DNA from: Proteobacteria bacterium UBA652 | GTDB taxonomy: Bacteria > Pseudomonadota > Gammaproteobacteria > Nitrosococcales > Methylophagaceae | Direction: 5' to 3' | Length of the DNA stretch: 64,000 nucleotides | Assembly (NCBI GenBank): GCA_002299915.1 | Contig: DBOG01000014.1 | Location: forward strand, 10,405-74,404 | Shown here: in pieces, positions 1 through 12,207 of the stretch | Position numbering within the stretch: the stretch's first letter is position 1 | Layout of the letters: every line of letters starts with the position of its first letter | Notes under the pieces: generated by a model | What the model saw: only the letters and a program-made list of their open reading frames with translations | What the model was told of the DNA's origin: nothing | The model's database searches: none | Translations under genes and position numbers: made by a program

Positions 1-744
<744 letters not shown>

Positions 745-867
745 TCAGATACCAAGCTGTTTGGTGAGATACAATCAAGTTTCAAGCGATAATAATAGCA
801 TAAATAAGCGGCGTAATAATATGGACTAAATAGGCTGGTTTACGATAGAATTAGCGGGATTTCATCT

Positions 868-891
868 GGGGATAGGCGATCGCCTATCCCC
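868..891. repeat. Perfect 24-bp palindrome upstream of carA
   Basis: Two 12-base arms (ggggataggcga and its exact complement) meet without a loop between hemB and carA, ending 46 bases before the carA TTG. The centre is GCGATCGC. No T-run follows (aatttgtat), so it is not a normal rho-independent terminator. It could be a dimeric repressor operator or a 5' UTR cruciform/hairpin controlling carAB. The function is inferred only. Confidence 0.8.
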
Positions 892-937
892 AATTTGTAT
901 CTATATTTTAGATTTTTATCTGTTTTGGAGGTTTCTG

Positions 938-2065
938 TTGCGTACTAGTGCATTACTCGCGCTTGAAGATGGCACGGTGTATCACGGCGAATCGGTTGGT
1001 GCCACTGGGCAATCGGTGGGTGAGGTGGTGTTTAATACATCGATGACAGGCTATCAAGAAATCCTAACGGATCCTTCGTATAGTAATCAAATTGTGACCC
1101 TGACTTATCCGCATATCGGTAATGTGGGCGTGAATAAAGAAGATGAAGAGTCGACGAAGATCCATGCAAGCGGTTTAATTATTCGCGAATATTCACCAGT
1201 GGTGAGTAATTGGCGCAGTGAAGGCGCATTGGATGCCTATCTTGAGCAACACAATATTATCGGTTTAGCGGGTATTGATACCCGCAGTTTGACCCGTAGA
1301 TTGCGTGAGAAAGGCGCATTGAGAGGCTGTATCGTTGCGGGTGATAATATTGATGTGGATGCGGCGATTGCAGCTGCACAAGGCTTTGCAGGCCTAAAAG
1401 GCATGGATTTAGCGAAAGTTGTGACAACAGAAAAAGCGCATGATTGGACAGAGGGCTGTTGGCATTTATCAGGTGAGTCTCAGGCTATTGCACCTAAATT
1501 CCATGTGGTGGCCTATGATTTTGGTGCAAAAAATAATATTTTACGGATGTTAGTAGAGCGTGGCTGTCGCTTAACGGTGGTGCCTGCGCAAACATCGGCG
1601 GCAGATGTATTGGCGCTTAATCCAGATGGTGTGTTTTTATCGAATGGACCCGGCGATCCGGAGCCGTGTAGCTATGCGATTGCGGCAATTCAAACGCTAT
1701 TAGAAAAAAGCGTGCCCATGTTTGGTATTTGTTTGGGTCATCAATTACTGGCCTTGGCGTGTGGTGCACACACATCAAAAATGAAATTTGGCCATCATGG
1801 TGCGAATCATCCGGTACAAGATTTAGCCACGAAACGGGTGATGATCACCAGTCAAAATCATGGTTTTGCCGTGGATGAGGAGAGCTTGCCTGCGACATTA
1901 CGTGCAACGCATCGGTCATTGTTCGATGGTACTTTGCAAGGGATCCACCACACTAGCAAGCCTGCTTTTAGCTTTCAAGGGCACCCAGAAGCCAGTCCGG
2001 GTCCGCAAGATGCGGCACCTTTATTTGATTATTTTATAGAACTCCTTGAACAAGCAGGCAATTAA
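938..2065 (+). CDS. carA: Carbamoyl-phosphate synthase small subunit (glutaminase)
   Basis: Hydrolyses glutamine and channels ammonia to CarB for carbamoyl phosphate, the precursor of arginine and pyrimidines. It has 375 residues, the normal length. The N-terminal CPSase domain ([17 protein letters not shown]) is followed by a class I glutamine amidotransferase domain. The nucleophile is Cys265 in FGICLGHQ, with His349 and Glu351 in GHPEAS. The start is TTG at 938, chosen because GGAGG lies at 927-931, six bases upstream, and the protein begins as homologues do. carB follows after five bases. Confidence 0.98.
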   Translation: MRTSALLALEDGTVYHGESVGATGQSVGEVVFNTSMTGYQEILTDPSYSNQIVTLTYPHIGNVGVNKEDEESTKIHASGLIIREYSPVVSNWRSEGALDAYLEQHNIIGLAGIDTRSLTRRLREKGALRGCIVAGDNIDVDAAIAAAQGFAGLKGMDLAKVVTTEKAHDWTEGCWHLSGESQAIAPKFHVVAYDFGAKNNILRMLVERGCRLTVVPAQTSAADVLALNPDGVFLSNGPGDPEPCSYAIAAIQTLLEKSVPMFGICLGHQLLALACGAHTSKMKFGHHGANHPVQDLATKRVMITSQNHGFAVDEESLPATLRATHRSLFDGTLQGIHHTSKPAFSFQGHPEASPGPQDAAPLFDYFIELLEQAGN

Positions 2066-2070
2066 GACTC

Positions 2071-5000
2071 ATGGCAAAACGTACTGACATAAACAGCATT
2101 TTGATTTTAGGCGCGGGCCCAATTGTGATTGGGCAAGCTTGCGAATTCGATTATTCTGGCGCACAAGCATGTAAAGCCCTGCGCGAGGAAGGTTTCCGCG
2201 TGATTTTGGTAAATTCAAATCCTGCGACGATTATGACCGATCCAAATATGGCGGATGCAACTTATATCGAACCCGTTACCTGGGAAGCGGTGCGTGAAAT
2301 TATTAAGGTTGAACGCCCTGATGCAGTCTTGCCGACGATGGGGGGGCAAACAGCCTTAAATTGTGCCTTAGATTTAGAGCGCGAAGGGGTGTTGGCAGAA
2401 TTTGGTGTTGAAATGATTGGCGCCGATAGCGAGGCTATCAATAAAGCGGAAGATCGCGATTTATTCCGCTCTGCGATGAGAAAAATTGGCCTAGATATGC
2501 CAAAATCAGCCATTGCCCATACGATGGATGAATCCTTAGGAGCGCAAAAACAATTTGGCTTTCCTGTGATTATTCGGCCTTCATTTACGATGGGCGGCAG
2601 TGGTGGCGGGATTGCTTACAATATGGTGGATTTTGTTGATATTTGTCAGCGGGGCTTGTATCTCAGCCCGACCTCGGAATTATTGATTGAAGAATCCATC
2701 ATTGGTTGGAAAGAATATGAAATGGAGGTGGTGCGGGATCGTAATGATAATTGCATTATTATCTGTTCAATTGAAAATTTTGACCCCATGGGCGTGCATA
2801 CGGGTGATTCGATTACGGTTGCACCCGCCCAAACACTGACCGATAAAGAATATCAAATCATGCGGAATGCCTCATTGGCGGTGTTGCGTGAGATTGGCGT
2901 GGAGACAGGTGGTTCAAATGTACAATTTGCCGTGCAACCTGATACCGGTCGGTTGATCATTATTGAAATGAATCCACGGGTCTCACGTTCATCCGCATTA
3001 GCATCGAAAGCAACAGGCTTCCCGATTGCCAAAGTGGCGGCTAAATTGGCAGTGGGCTATACGCTGGATGAGTTGCAAAATGAAATCACGGGCGGCACGA
3101 CACCGGCTTCATTTGAGCCAAGCATTGATTATGTGGTGACCAAAATTCCACGGTTTACCTTTGAGAAATTCCCGCAAGCCGAAGATCGCTTAAGTACCCA
3201 AATGAAATCTGTGGGTGAAGTGATGGCGATTGGCCGGAATTTCCAAGAATCATTACAAAAAGCCTTGCGTGGTTTAGAGACTGATCGTGATGGGCTGACT
3301 GAAATTTTGCAGTTAACCGAACCCGATGCGGCTGAAACTTTGCGCCGTGAATTACGGATGCCAGGATCAGATCGGCTGTGGTATGTTGCCGATGCCTTCC
3401 GTTATGGATTTGAGTTTGAGGAAGTGCAACGATTAACGCATATTGATCCGTGGTTTTTGATTCAAGTGCAAGATATTGTGACTATCGAACAAGAATTGAA
3501 AGGTTATTCATTGGCTGATTTAGATGAAAATGAATTGCGGAGTTTAAAACGCAAAGGGTTTTCAGATTCACGGTTAGCTAAACTACTGCAAAAAACAGAA
3601 AAACAAATTCGTGAAAAACGTCATGAATTGAATGTACGCCCTGTGTATAAGCGGGTGGACACCTGTGCGGCTGAGTTTGTGAGTGACACGGCTTATATGT
3701 ATTCAACTTATGATCAAGAGTGTGAGGCAAATCCAACAGATCGCGATAAAATCATGATCTTAGGCGGTGGCCCAAACCGAATTGGACAAGGGATTGAGTT
3801 TGATTATTGTTGTGTGCATGCGGCATTAGCCTTACGTGATGATGGTTTTGAAACCATTATGGTGAATTGTAACCCTGAAACAGTATCAACTGATTACGAT
3901 ACATCGGATCGTTTGTACTTTGAGTCTTTGACCTTAGAAGATGTGTTGGAAATTGTAGCGATTGAACAGCCGAAAGGCGTTATCGTGCAATATGGTGGCC
4001 AAACACCATTGAAATTAGCCCGTGCTTTAGAAGCCGCAGGGGTACCGATTATTGGCACTTCGCCTGATGCGATTGATCATGCAGAAGATAGAGAACGTTT
4101 CCAGCAAATGGTTGAGAAATTGAATTTATTACAGCCCCCTAATCGACTTGCTTTTTCAGCAGATTCAGCAGCAGCACAAGCCGCAGAAATTGGTTATCCG
4201 CTGGTGGTGCGTCCTTCTTATGTGCTCGGTGGCCGCGGCATGGAGATTGTGTATAACGAAGAAGAATTGAACCGTTATATGAAAACTGCGATTTCAGTAT
4301 CAAATGATTCGCCCGTATTGTTAGATCGCTTTTTAGATGATGCGATTGAGGTGGATGTGGATGTAATTTGTGACGGTAAAGATGTGTTGATTGGCGGCAT
4401 TATGGAACATATTGAACAAGCTGGTGTGCATTCAGGTGATTCAGCGTGCGCGCTGCCTTCTTATAGCTTAAGCGAAGAAATTCAAGATCGGATGCGTGAG
4501 CAAGTGCGTCAAATGGCCTTGGAGTTAGGTGTGAAGGGCTTGATGAATACCCAGTTCGCGATCCAAGGCGATAAAATTTATTTATTAGAGGTGAATCCAC
4601 GTGCTTCGCGTACCGTGCCGTATGTATCAAAAGCGACAGGTGTGCCTTTGGCGATGGTGGCAGTACGTTGTATGGCTGGGCGTAGCTTAGTGGAACAAGG
4701 TGTAACAGAGGAAGTGATTCCTGACTATTATTCTGTGAAAGAAGCGGTATTCCCGTTTATAAAATTCCAAGGGGTGGATCCTATTTTAGGCCCTGAGATG
4801 AAATCAACAGGCGAAGTAATGGGAGTAGGGCGAACTTTTGGCGAAGCTTTTGCAAAATCACAATTAGCGGCCAGCGTGGTATTACCAACCAGTGGCACAG
4901 CGTTTATCAGTGTGCGTGAAGTGGATAAGGCGAGTGTGGTTGAGATTGCGAAGGAGTTAGTGGCGTTAGGATTTAATCTATTAGCAACTCGTGGCACGCA

Positions 5001-5295
5001 GCAAATATTAAATGATGCGGGCGTGGCGTGTGAGCATGTGAATAAGGTCGCCGAAGGTCAACCACATATTGTTGATCTGATTAAAAATGACGAAATATCC
5101 TTGATTGTGAATACCACGGAAGGCCGCCAGTCGGTGGCCGATTCGCTGGAGATTCGTCGCGGTGCTTTGCAGCATCAAGTGAACTATACAACGACGCTGG
5201 CGGCAGCGCGGGCAACATGCCAAGCATTGCGTAGCGAGAATGTATCCTCTGTAAATCGATTGCAAGATTTACATCAAGAATTGGTAGGAAAATAA
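2071..5295 (+). CDS. carB: Carbamoyl-phosphate synthase large subunit
   Basis: Uses two ATP, bicarbonate and CarA-derived ammonia to make carbamoyl phosphate. At 1074 residues it is full length. The duplicated ATP-grasp halves are visible: [19 protein letters not shown] opens the first and [19 protein letters not shown] the second, with [17 protein letters not shown] and [17 protein letters not shown] as matching metal/ATP segments. The C-terminal ~130 residues form the MGS-like allosteric domain (FISVREVDK onwards). The gene is followed by greA after two bases, so one transcript is likely. Confidence 0.98.
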   Translation: MAKRTDINSILILGAGPIVIGQACEFDYSGAQACKALREEGFRVILVNSNPATIMTDPNMADATYIEPVTWEAVREIIKVERPDAVLPTMGGQTALNCALDLEREGVLAEFGVEMIGADSEAINKAEDRDLFRSAMRKIGLDMPKSAIAHTMDESLGAQKQFGFPVIIRPSFTMGGSGGGIAYNMVDFVDICQRGLYLSPTSELLIEESIIGWKEYEMEVVRDRNDNCIIICSIENFDPMGVHTGDSITVAPAQTLTDKEYQIMRNASLAVLREIGVETGGSNVQFAVQPDTGRLIIIEMNPRVSRSSALASKATGFPIAKVAAKLAVGYTLDELQNEITGGTTPASFEPSIDYVVTKIPRFTFEKFPQAEDRLSTQMKSVGEVMAIGRNFQESLQKALRGLETDRDGLTEILQLTEPDAAETLRRELRMPGSDRLWYVADAFRYGFEFEEVQRLTHIDPWFLIQVQDIVTIEQELKGYSLADLDENELRSLKRKGFSDSRLAKLLQKTEKQIREKRHELNVRPVYKRVDTCAAEFVSDTAYMYSTYDQECEANPTDRDKIMILGGGPNRIGQGIEFDYCCVHAALALRDDGFETIMVNCNPETVSTDYDTSDRLYFESLTLEDVLEIVAIEQPKGVIVQYGGQTPLKLARALEAAGVPIIGTSPDAIDHAEDRERFQQMVEKLNLLQPPNRLAFSADSAAAQAAEIGYPLVVRPSYVLGGRGMEIVYNEEELNRYMKTAISVSNDSPVLLDRFLDDAIEVDVDVICDGKDVLIGGIMEHIEQAGVHSGDSACALPSYSLSEEIQDRMREQVRQMALELGVKGLMNTQFAIQGDKIYLLEVNPRASRTVPYVSKATGVPLAMVAVRCMAGRSLVEQGVTEEVIPDYYSVKEAVFPFIKFQGVDPILGPEMKSTGEVMGVGRTFGEAFAKSQLAASVVLPTSGTAFISVREVDKASVVEIAKELVALGFNLLATRGTQQILNDAGVACEHVNKVAEGQPHIVDLIKNDEISLIVNTTEGRQSVADSLEIRRGALQHQVNYTTTLAAARATCQALRSENVSSVNRLQDLHQELVGK

Positions 5296-5297
5296 TT

Positions 5298-5780
5298 ATG
5301 GCAGATAAAGTCCCTTTAACTTCACGTGGCGCGGATGCAATACGGGTTGAGATCCATCAATTGAAAACAGAAGCGCGCCCTGAAGTGGTGGCGTCGATTG
5401 CAGAAGCACGGGCGCATGGCGATTTGAAAGAAAATGCGGAATATCATGCAGCAAAAGAGCAGCAAAGTTTTATTGAAGGACGGATCAAAGAACTCGATGG
5501 CATTATTTCAAATGCTCAAGTGATTGATGTGATGTCGTTAAACCAAAATGGTCGAGTGGTATTTGGTGTGACTGTTGACTTGGTGAATGTTGAAACAGAT
5601 GATGAGGTCACTTATCAGTTAGTCGGCGATTATGAGGCGGATATTACCTTGGGTCGCGTGTCGATTAGCTCACCGATTTCCCGTGCATTGATCGGCAAGG
5701 AAGTCGAAGATATTGCTGAGGTACAAGCACCGGGCGGTAAAATCGAGTATGAAGTGCTGGCCGTTAGATACGAAGCCTAA
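5298..5780 (+). CDS. greA: Transcription elongation factor GreA
   Basis: Binds RNA polymerase in the secondary channel and stimulates cleavage of backtracked RNA. It has 160 residues, the usual size. The N-terminal coiled coil carries the conserved acidic-tip region AHGDLKENAEYHAAKEQQ, and the C-terminal FKBP-like domain includes SPISRALIGKEVED. The start ATG is two bases after carB and is preceded by aggaaaataatt within the end of carB. Confidence 0.97.
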   Translation: MADKVPLTSRGADAIRVEIHQLKTEARPEVVASIAEARAHGDLKENAEYHAAKEQQSFIEGRIKELDGIISNAQVIDVMSLNQNGRVVFGVTVDLVNVETDDEVTYQLVGDYEADITLGRVSISSPISRALIGKEVEDIAEVQAPGGKIEYEVLAVRYEA

Positions 5781-5817
5781 TCCGCATTAAATATTGAAGT
5801 TTAGAGGGGTATATCTA

Positions 5818-6263
5818 ATGCCTGTTATTGGTGAACGGTTACTGCTGACTTTGTGGATTGGAAGCCTATGGACAGTGGGCTATTTAGTGGTGCCGATGGC
5901 ATTCGTTTCTTTAGGTGACGTGACGCTGGCGGCGACCTTTGCGGGAAAATTGTTCCGGATTGTGATGTATCTTGGTGTGGCGTGTGGCAGCATTTTACTT
6001 ATCACGCAGTTTATAACGCGAGGGCGGCATCTATTTCAGTCGTGGCGTGCTTGGCTGCTATTGATAATGTTAATCTGGCTATTTTTATTTGGGTGACACA
6101 AGTGCACATCGTTGAGTTGAAACAGCTTGGATGGCAGGAAAATTCCGCCTTGTCAGACATGTTTTCCTTATGGCATAAAGTGAGCCAGGTGATTTATGGT
6201 GCGTTGAGTTTACTGGGTTTTATTTTAGTGATTACAATGGATAAGTCAGATGGCAAAAAGTAA
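5818..6263 (+). pseudogene. DUF4149-family membrane protein, frameshifted
   Basis: From ATG 5818 (after ttagagggg) the reading begins MPVIGERLLLTLWIGSLW and runs through three hydrophobic segments, ending at TGA 6094. The other half of the family pattern (TQVHIVELKQLGW, then HKVSQVIYGALSLLGFILV) continues in another frame to 6263. Adding one T to the run at 6082-6086 would restore a single ~148-residue protein of the usual four-helix layout. The 3' end overlaps rlmE by 14 bases, as expected for a coupled gene. It may be a real lesion, a sequencing error in the T run, or frameshifting, although no canonical slippery heptamer is present. Family assignment is by pattern and the function is unknown. 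Confidence 0.7.
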
Positions 6264-6867
6264 ATCCAGCCAGAATTGGTTGCAAGAACACTTTAATGAT
6301 CCTTATGTTAAAAAGGCGCAAAAATCAGGTGTGCGGTCTCGGGCGGTGTTTAAACTAGAAGAGCTAGATAAAAAAGATAAATTAATCAAACCAGGGATGG
6401 TAGTGGTTGATTTAGGAGCCGCACCTGGCGGTTGGTCAGATTATGCTTTGCGTCGGGTCGGGGATAAAGGCGTGGTGATTGCATTAGATATATTGCCCAT
6501 GACACCGCTAACAGCTGTACACTTTATAGAGGGTGATTTCCGCGAGGATGGCCCCCTATCTGAACTGAATACGGTATTGGATGGTCGTAGTATAGACCTT
6601 GTATTATCGGATATGGCCCCCAACTTATCAGGAGTGGATGCTATTGATCAGCCGAGCAGTATGTATTTGGTTGAATTGGCATTAGATTTTGCCTTACAGA
6701 ATTTGAAAAAAGACGGTGTGTTTTTAACCAAGGTATTTCAAGGTGAAGGCTTTGATGCTTTATTAAAAGAGATGCGTTTGCAATTTAACAAGGTGGTTTC
6801 TCGTAAACCCGATGCATCACGCCAGCGAAGTCGAGAGATTTATCTGCTGGCCCGTGGCTTAAAATGA
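6250..6867 (+). CDS. rlmE: 23S rRNA 2'-O-methyltransferase (U2552)
   Basis: Methylates the ribose of U2552 in 23S rRNA in the 50S subunit, using SAM. It has 205 residues. The SAM-binding motif is VVDLGAAPGGWSDYAL and the fold continues with LSDMAPNLSG and FLTKVFQGEG. These hold the Lys-Asp-Lys-Glu catalytic set of the FtsJ/RrmJ family (K near 38, D near 124, K near 164, E near 199 by pattern). The position before ftsH is the standard gammaproteobacterial arrangement. Confidence 0.97.
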   Translation: MAKSKSSQNWLQEHFNDPYVKKAQKSGVRSRAVFKLEELDKKDKLIKPGMVVVDLGAAPGGWSDYALRRVGDKGVVIALDILPMTPLTAVHFIEGDFREDGPLSELNTVLDGRSIDLVLSDMAPNLSGVDAIDQPSSMYLVELALDFALQNLKKDGVFLTKVFQGEGFDALLKEMRLQFNKVVSRKPDASRQRSREIYLLARGLK

Positions 6868-6911
6868 AAGAATATTAAAATAAACAGTGTAGTAACAGAG
6901 GGTAATATATT

Positions 6912-8828
6912 TTGAACGAGATGATGAAAAATCTGATTTTATGGGTTGTGGTGGCATTAATATTGATGTCGGTATTCAATAATTTTGCGCCTAAATCAGA
7001 TGATCCAAAAGAGATTGAATATTCTAATTTCATTAAGAGCTTGCGTGATGGCACCAGTGGCTTTACGGAAGTGGAACTTGATGAGCAAAAGGGAATTATT
7101 ACCGGTAAATATGCAGATGGTGGTGAATTTACCGTTGATCGGCCGAATGAAGATCCAGAACTCATTAATGATCTTGTGAACAGTGGGGTAGCATTTGATG
7201 TAAAACCACGAGAAGGTAAGAATTTATTCGTTGAATTCCTGATTGGATTTGGTCCAATATTGTTATTGATTGGGGTATGGCTTTATTTCATGCGCCAAAT
7301 GAATGGTGGCGGTGGCGGTAAAAACCCGATGTCATTTGGTAAAAGCAAGGCGCGGATGCTGAGTGAAGATCAGGTGAATGTGACCTTTGATGATGTCGCG
7401 GGTGTGGATGAAGCCAAAGAAGAAGTGGGTGAATTAGTGGAGTTCTTGCGAGAGCCTGCTAAATTCCAGAAATTAGGTGGTAAAATTCCGCGTGGTATTT
7501 TGATGGTGGGCGCGCCAGGGACAGGTAAAACCTTACTTGCTAAAGCGATTGCAGGCGAAGCAAAAGTACCGTTCTTTACGATTTCAGGTTCTGATTTTGT
7601 TGAGATGTTTGTGGGTGTCGGCGCGTCTCGTGTGCGTGATATGTTTGAGCAAGCAAAAAAACATGCACCTTGCATTATCTTTATTGATGAAATCGATGCG
7701 GTGGGTCGTCATCGTGGTGCAGGTGTCGGCGGTGGTAATGATGAGCGTGAGCAGACTTTGAACCAGCTATTGGTTGAAATGGATGGGTTTGAAGGTAATG
7801 AAGGCGTGATTGTGATTGCAGCAACTAACCGGCCTGATGTGCTTGATCCTGCCTTATTACGACCCGGTCGATTTGATCGTCAAGTGGTAGTGGGCTTGCC
7901 TGATATTCGCGGACGCGAGCAAATTTTAGCGGTACATTTACGCAAGGTACCAGCAGCTGAGGATATGGATGTCAGTGTGATCGCACGGGGCACACCTGGC
8001 TTCTCAGGTGCCGATTTGGCTAACTTAGTGAACGAAGCGGCCTTATTTGCGGCGCGTACCAATAATCGTTTAGTGTCCATGGAAGATATGGAAAAAGCGA
8101 AAGATAAAATCATGATGGGTGCAGAGCGTAAATCCATGGTGATGAGCGAGAAAGAAAAGAAAAATACGGCGTATCATGAGGCTGGGCATGCGATTGTCGG
8201 CCGTTTAGTGCCTTCACACGATCCTGTTTATAAGGTGAGCATTATTCCACGCGGTCGTGCCCTTGGCGTTACCATGTTTTTGCCGGAAGAAGATAAATAT
8301 AGTAATAGCAAAGAAGAGTTAGAAAGTAGCTTGTCTAGTTTATATGGTGGCCGCTTGGCAGAAGAATTGATTTTTGGCAAGGATGCGGTGACAACGGGTG
8401 CATCGAATGATATCGAACGGGCGACAAGCCTTGCTCGGAGCATGGTAACGAAATGGGGTTTCTCTGAGAAGTTAGGCCCATTAGCCTACGGTGAAGATGA
8501 GGGAGAAGTGTTCTTAGGGCGGTCTATGTCGCAAAGCAATTCAATTTCAGGCGAGACAGCAAAACAGATCGATGAAGAAGTACGAACGTTGATCAGCCGA
8601 AACTATGATCGGGCGGAAAAAATCTTAAAAGACAATATCGATAAATTACATGCGATGGCAGATTTATTGATGAAATATGAAACCATTGATAGCGATCAGA
8701 TTGATGCAATCATGGAAGGGCGCGAGCCTGGTGCCCCAAAAGATTGGTCAGATACACCACCGACAGCGCCAACGGCAACATCGGAAGATGATACGCCCGC
8801 AGCGGATGCAGCAGGCGAGCCTGCGTAA
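6912..8828 (+). CDS. ftsH: ATP-dependent zinc metalloprotease FtsH
   Basis: Membrane-anchored AAA+ protease that degrades misfolded membrane proteins and regulatory proteins. It has 638 residues. Helix one is [15 protein letters not shown], then a periplasmic stretch, and helix two is [15 protein letters not shown]. The AAA module has Walker [11 protein letters not shown] and Walker [12 protein letters not shown]; the SRH includes [19 protein letters not shown]. The zinc site is H422-EAG-H426. Start TTG 6912 is preceded by gagggt with good spacing and gives the family N-terminus [11 protein letters not shown]. The tail is Pro/Ala/Thr rich. Confidence 0.98.
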   Translation: MNEMMKNLILWVVVALILMSVFNNFAPKSDDPKEIEYSNFIKSLRDGTSGFTEVELDEQKGIITGKYADGGEFTVDRPNEDPELINDLVNSGVAFDVKPREGKNLFVEFLIGFGPILLLIGVWLYFMRQMNGGGGGKNPMSFGKSKARMLSEDQVNVTFDDVAGVDEAKEEVGELVEFLREPAKFQKLGGKIPRGILMVGAPGTGKTLLAKAIAGEAKVPFFTISGSDFVEMFVGVGASRVRDMFEQAKKHAPCIIFIDEIDAVGRHRGAGVGGGNDEREQTLNQLLVEMDGFEGNEGVIVIAATNRPDVLDPALLRPGRFDRQVVVGLPDIRGREQILAVHLRKVPAAEDMDVSVIARGTPGFSGADLANLVNEAALFAARTNNRLVSMEDMEKAKDKIMMGAERKSMVMSEKEKKNTAYHEAGHAIVGRLVPSHDPVYKVSIIPRGRALGVTMFLPEEDKYSNSKEELESSLSSLYGGRLAEELIFGKDAVTTGASNDIERATSLARSMVTKWGFSEKLGPLAYGEDEGEVFLGRSMSQSNSISGETAKQIDEEVRTLISRNYDRAEKILKDNIDKLHAMADLLMKYETIDSDQIDAIMEGREPGAPKDWSDTPPTAPTATSEDDTPAADAAGEPA

Positions 8829-8842
8829 GAAACGCATCAAAA

Positions 8843-9679
8843 ATGCAATTAGATTGCGCAGGTAAAATACTCGATCTCACTGAACCACGAGTCATGGGGA
8901 TCTTAAATGTCACCCCCGATTCATTTTCAGATGGCGGGCAGTTTGTTTCTATAGAAACCGCACTGATGCAGGCGCGCCAAATGGCAGCAGAAGGGGCGGC
9001 AATTCTTGATATTGGTGGCGAGTCTACACGGCCAGGTGCGAAGGTTGTACCCGCTGAAGTAGAAATTGCACGGGTAGTGCCTGTTATTGAAGCTATTCAT
9101 AGAGAATTAGATGTTGCTATTTCAATTGATACGATGAAGCCAGAAGTGATGCGCGCAGCTGTCGCTGCGGGTGCAGGTCTGATTAATGATGTGCAGGCCT
9201 TACAGGTCGACGGGGCTTTAGCGGCAGCGGCGGCGCTTGATGTGCCGATTTGCTTGATGCATGCACAAGGTACACCTCAAACTATGCAAGATGATCCACA
9301 GTATGATGATGTCGTACAAGAAGTGATCGACTTCTTGTTGGCACGGGTTGCTGCGTGCGAGGCTGCTGATATCGCACGTGATAAACTGATCCTCGATCCC
9401 GGTTTTGGATTTGGCAAGCAAGCACAGCATAATCTAAGATTGATGAAACATTTAGCTAATTTGGTGGGACAAGGCTTACCCGTGTTGGTTGGCGTGTCTC
9501 GTAAATCGATGATTGGTAAATTATTGAAGGTGAGCACGGCAGAACGTTTATCTGCCAGCTTGTCGCTAGCGACCTTGGCGGTGTGGCAGGGTGCAAAATT
9601 GATCCGTAGCCATGATGTCAAAGAAACGGTGCAAGCGATTGCGATGTGCCACCATGTGATGCAGGTGAATGACGGATGA
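8843..9679 (+). CDS. folP: Dihydropteroate synthase
   Basis: Joins p-aminobenzoate to dihydropterin pyrophosphate in folate synthesis (sulfonamide target). It has 278 residues and a TIM barrel. Visible motifs are [51 protein letters not shown] and LDPGFGFGK. It lies 14 bases after ftsH, and its TGA overlaps the glmM ATG (ATGA), indicating translational coupling. Confidence 0.97.
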   Translation: MQLDCAGKILDLTEPRVMGILNVTPDSFSDGGQFVSIETALMQARQMAAEGAAILDIGGESTRPGAKVVPAEVEIARVVPVIEAIHRELDVAISIDTMKPEVMRAAVAAGAGLINDVQALQVDGALAAAAALDVPICLMHAQGTPQTMQDDPQYDDVVQEVIDFLLARVAACEAADIARDKLILDPGFGFGKQAQHNLRLMKHLANLVGQGLPVLVGVSRKSMIGKLLKVSTAERLSASLSLATLAVWQGAKLIRSHDVKETVQAIAMCHHVMQVNDG

Positions 9680-11016
9680 TGAAACAAAAACACTATTTTG
9701 GTACGGACGGCATTCGCGGCTTAGTGGGTGAAGGCAATATTACCCCAGAATTTGCCTTAAAACTAGGTTGGGCGGCAGGTAAGGTGCTGGCAAACAGTGA
9801 ACATAGCAAAGTTGTTATTGGTAAAGACACTCGGATCTCGGGCTATATGTTTGAATCAGCATTGGAAGCGGGTTTATCTGCGGCGGGGGTTGATGTGTTA
9901 TTACTGGGCCCGATGCCCACTCCTGCGATTGCCTATTTAACCCGCACCTTACATGCACAAGCAGGTATTGTCATCAGTGCCTCGCACAATTCATTTCAAG
10001 ATAATGGCTTCAAATTCTTTTCCAGCCAAGGCACAAAATTATCAGATGACGTTGAGTTTGCCATTGAAGATTTACTTGATCATCCAATAAAAACAGCTGA
10101 GCCTGCGATGCTTGGGAAAGCCAGTCGGGTATCAGACGCAGCGGGTAGGTATATTGAATTTTGTAAAAGCTCAGTGGGTAGGCAAACTGATTTATCGGGA
10201 ATGAAAATAGTATTAGATTGCGCGCATGGTGCTGGCTATCATGTCGGCCCACAGGTCTTCACCGAATTAGGGGCGACGGTGGCCACGATTGGTGCAGAGC
10301 CAGATGGTTTAAATATTAATCAAGGTTTTGGGGCAACGGCCACAGAAGCCCTACAAGCCGCTGTACTGACTGAACAGGCGGATGTCGGTATTGCGTTAGA
10401 TGGTGATGCTGATCGCTTGATTATGGTCGATCACCGTGGTGAGGTAGTGGATGGAGATGAACTTGTTTGCATGATTGCCCGTAGCCAACAACGGCAAGGT
10501 ACAGGGAAAGATTCTGTTGTCGGCACGCTAATGACTAATTTAGGCGTTGAGCATGCTTTACAGCAGCAGGGTATTACACTGCATAGAGCCAATGTGGGTG
10601 ACCGCTATGTGCTTGAGATGATGAAAAAAACAGACAGCATCTTAGGCGGAGAATCGTCAGGTCATATTATCTGTTTAGACCAAACAACCACCGGTGATGC
10701 GATTATTGCCGCATTGCAAGTGTTAGTTGAAATGCAGCAAATAGGTAGCAGCCTTAATACACTGCGGAGTGGCGTCACTAAATATCCACAGAAATTAATT
10801 AATGTACGGATACAACAGCAGATTGATTTAGCGAAAAATGATCAGATTATGAACGCAGTAAAGCAGGCAGAAACACAATTGGCGGATGCCGGGCGTGTGT
10901 TATTACGTGCATCGGGCACCGAGCCTGTGATTCGGGTGATGGTAGAAGGGCAAGATGCTTTATTGGTGGATAAATTAGCCAATGAATTGGCGGCAGTGAT
11001 TCAAGAAAATGTATAA
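9676..11016 (+). CDS. glmM: Phosphoglucosamine mutase
   Basis: Interconverts glucosamine 6- and 1-phosphate for UDP-GlcNAc, feeding peptidoglycan. It has 446 residues. The phosphoserine is in VISASHNSF (the usual Pro after SASHN is Ser here), the metal loop is ALDGDADR, the sugar loop is GGESSGH, and the C-terminal phosphate loop is [12 protein letters not shown]. The N-terminus [11 protein letters not shown] is typical. It follows folP by a 4-base overlap. Confidence 0.97.
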   Translation: MMKQKHYFGTDGIRGLVGEGNITPEFALKLGWAAGKVLANSEHSKVVIGKDTRISGYMFESALEAGLSAAGVDVLLLGPMPTPAIAYLTRTLHAQAGIVISASHNSFQDNGFKFFSSQGTKLSDDVEFAIEDLLDHPIKTAEPAMLGKASRVSDAAGRYIEFCKSSVGRQTDLSGMKIVLDCAHGAGYHVGPQVFTELGATVATIGAEPDGLNINQGFGATATEALQAAVLTEQADVGIALDGDADRLIMVDHRGEVVDGDELVCMIARSQQRQGTGKDSVVGTLMTNLGVEHALQQQGITLHRANVGDRYVLEMMKKTDSILGGESSGHIICLDQTTTGDAIIAALQVLVEMQQIGSSLNTLRSGVTKYPQKLINVRIQQQIDLAKNDQIMNAVKQAETQLADAGRVLLRASGTEPVIRVMVEGQDALLVDKLANELAAVIQENV

Positions 11017-11051
11017 GATCGATTGTAGATTATCAAAGCAGAGGTGGGTTT

Positions 11052-11825
11052 GTGCGTAAGCCAATGGTAGCAGGAAATTGGAAGATGAATGGTAACTTTG
11101 TCAGTAATGAAAAATTACTGGCAGGCTTAGCTGTACAAGCAGAAAAACTAACCGATCTTGATGTCGCTGTGTTCCCGCCAGCAGTCTATCTACAACAAGT
11201 AAAAGAAGCGCTACGGGATACAGGAATCGATTGGGGCACTCAAAACTTATCGCAATTTGATCAAGGTGCGTATACGGGTGAACTATCAGCAGTCATGCTG
11301 AAAGATTTTGCGTGCCGTTATGTCTTGATTGGTCATTCAGAACGCCGCTGCTTATATGCCGAACTCGATTTAGATCAGCATGTACTAGATAAAATATGCG
11401 GTGAAAAGTATAGCATGGCACTCAATACGGGACTTTCGCCTATTTTATGTATTGGTGAAAGTCTTGCAGAATATGAAGCGGGTCAAACCGAAGAAATTAT
11501 TGCGCAATTATTGGATATTGTTATCGCAGAACAAGGTGTAAAGGCTTTATCTAAAGCGGTGCTCGCTTATGAACCCGTCTGGGCGATTGGCACAGGTAAA
11601 ACGGCAACGCCTGAGTGGGCGCAGTCTGTACACGAATTTATGCGCAAGCGTATTGCAAAACATGATGAAGAAACAGCTGCGGGCATACAAATCCTTTACG
11701 GCGGCAGCGTAAAAGGGGATAATGCGACACCGTTATTTTCTATGGCAGATATTGATGGTGGGCTGATCGGGGGTGCGTCACTTGATGCAGATGAGTTCAT
11801 TGATATTTGTTTGGCAGCGCTCTAG
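11052..11825 (+). CDS. tpiA: Triosephosphate isomerase
   Basis: Interconverts dihydroxyacetone phosphate and glyceraldehyde 3-phosphate. It has 257 residues, slightly long. Catalytic elements are Lys in GNWKMNG, His in VLIGHSERR and Glu in AYEPVWAIGTGK; the phosphate loop is YGGSVKGDN. The stretch between HSERR and GLSPILCIGES is about seven residues longer than usual, and the common FGE/YGE there is YAE. GTG 11052 is the start, with GAGGTGG at 11041-11047. Confidence 0.96.
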   Translation: MRKPMVAGNWKMNGNFVSNEKLLAGLAVQAEKLTDLDVAVFPPAVYLQQVKEALRDTGIDWGTQNLSQFDQGAYTGELSAVMLKDFACRYVLIGHSERRCLYAELDLDQHVLDKICGEKYSMALNTGLSPILCIGESLAEYEAGQTEEIIAQLLDIVIAEQGVKALSKAVLAYEPVWAIGTGKTATPEWAQSVHEFMRKRIAKHDEETAAGIQILYGGSVKGDNATPLFSMADIDGGLIGGASLDADEFIDICLAAL

Positions 11826-11852
11826 AGTATATTTTTGGAAGAGGTTTTTTAG

Positions 11853-12200
11853 ATGAACATGATTTTATTAGTGGCACACATTGCTATCGCAGTGATGTTA
11901 GTCGGTTTGATTTTAATCCAGCATGGTAAAGGTGCTGATGCAGGTGCCGCAGCACTTGGTGGTGGAGGCGGTGGCGCAGGTGGTGGTTCAGGTTCAGTAT
12001 TTGGTAGCCAAGGTTCGGCTTCATTTCTAAGTCGCAGCAGCGCGATTCTAGCCGCTTTATTTTTCTGCACCAGCCTAACACTCGCTTATTATTCAGGTAA
12101 TAATCGTGGCGAATCGGCGGTGAGCGTAACAGAACCTGCTGCAGCAGCCGTTATTGAAGAAGTTGCCCCCGAGGTAATACCCTCAGATCTACCTGAATAA
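11853..12200 (+). CDS. secG: Sec translocon auxiliary subunit SecG
   Basis: Small inner-membrane subunit of SecYEG that aids protein export. It has 115 residues. Helix one is MILLVAHIAIAVMLVGLILI, then the conserved QHGKGADAGAA loop, a glycine-rich linker (GGGGGGAGGGSGSVFGSQGS), FLSRSSAILAALFFCTSLTLAYY as helix two, and an acidic tail. ATG 11853 follows ggaagagg. The tpiA-secG-tRNA-Leu order is conserved in gammaproteobacteria. Confidence 0.96.
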   Translation: MNMILLVAHIAIAVMLVGLILIQHGKGADAGAAALGGGGGGAGGGSGSVFGSQGSASFLSRSSAILAALFFCTSLTLAYYSGNNRGESAVSVTEPAAAAVIEEVAPEVIPSDLPE

Positions 12201-12207
12201 AAAACAT

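Noticed and set aside
868..891. Palindrome as a rho-independent terminator
   Set aside because: There is no U-tract on either side and no upstream gene on either strand that would end there.
2262..5265. Open frames on the minus strand within carB
   Set aside because: They are shadows of a conserved coding frame, with no ribosome sites and no family resemblance.
6082..6090. Programmed -1 frameshift site in the DUF4149 gene
   Set aside because: The run is attttta, not a canonical X-XXY-YYZ heptamer (only five T), and I saw no clear downstream pseudoknot.
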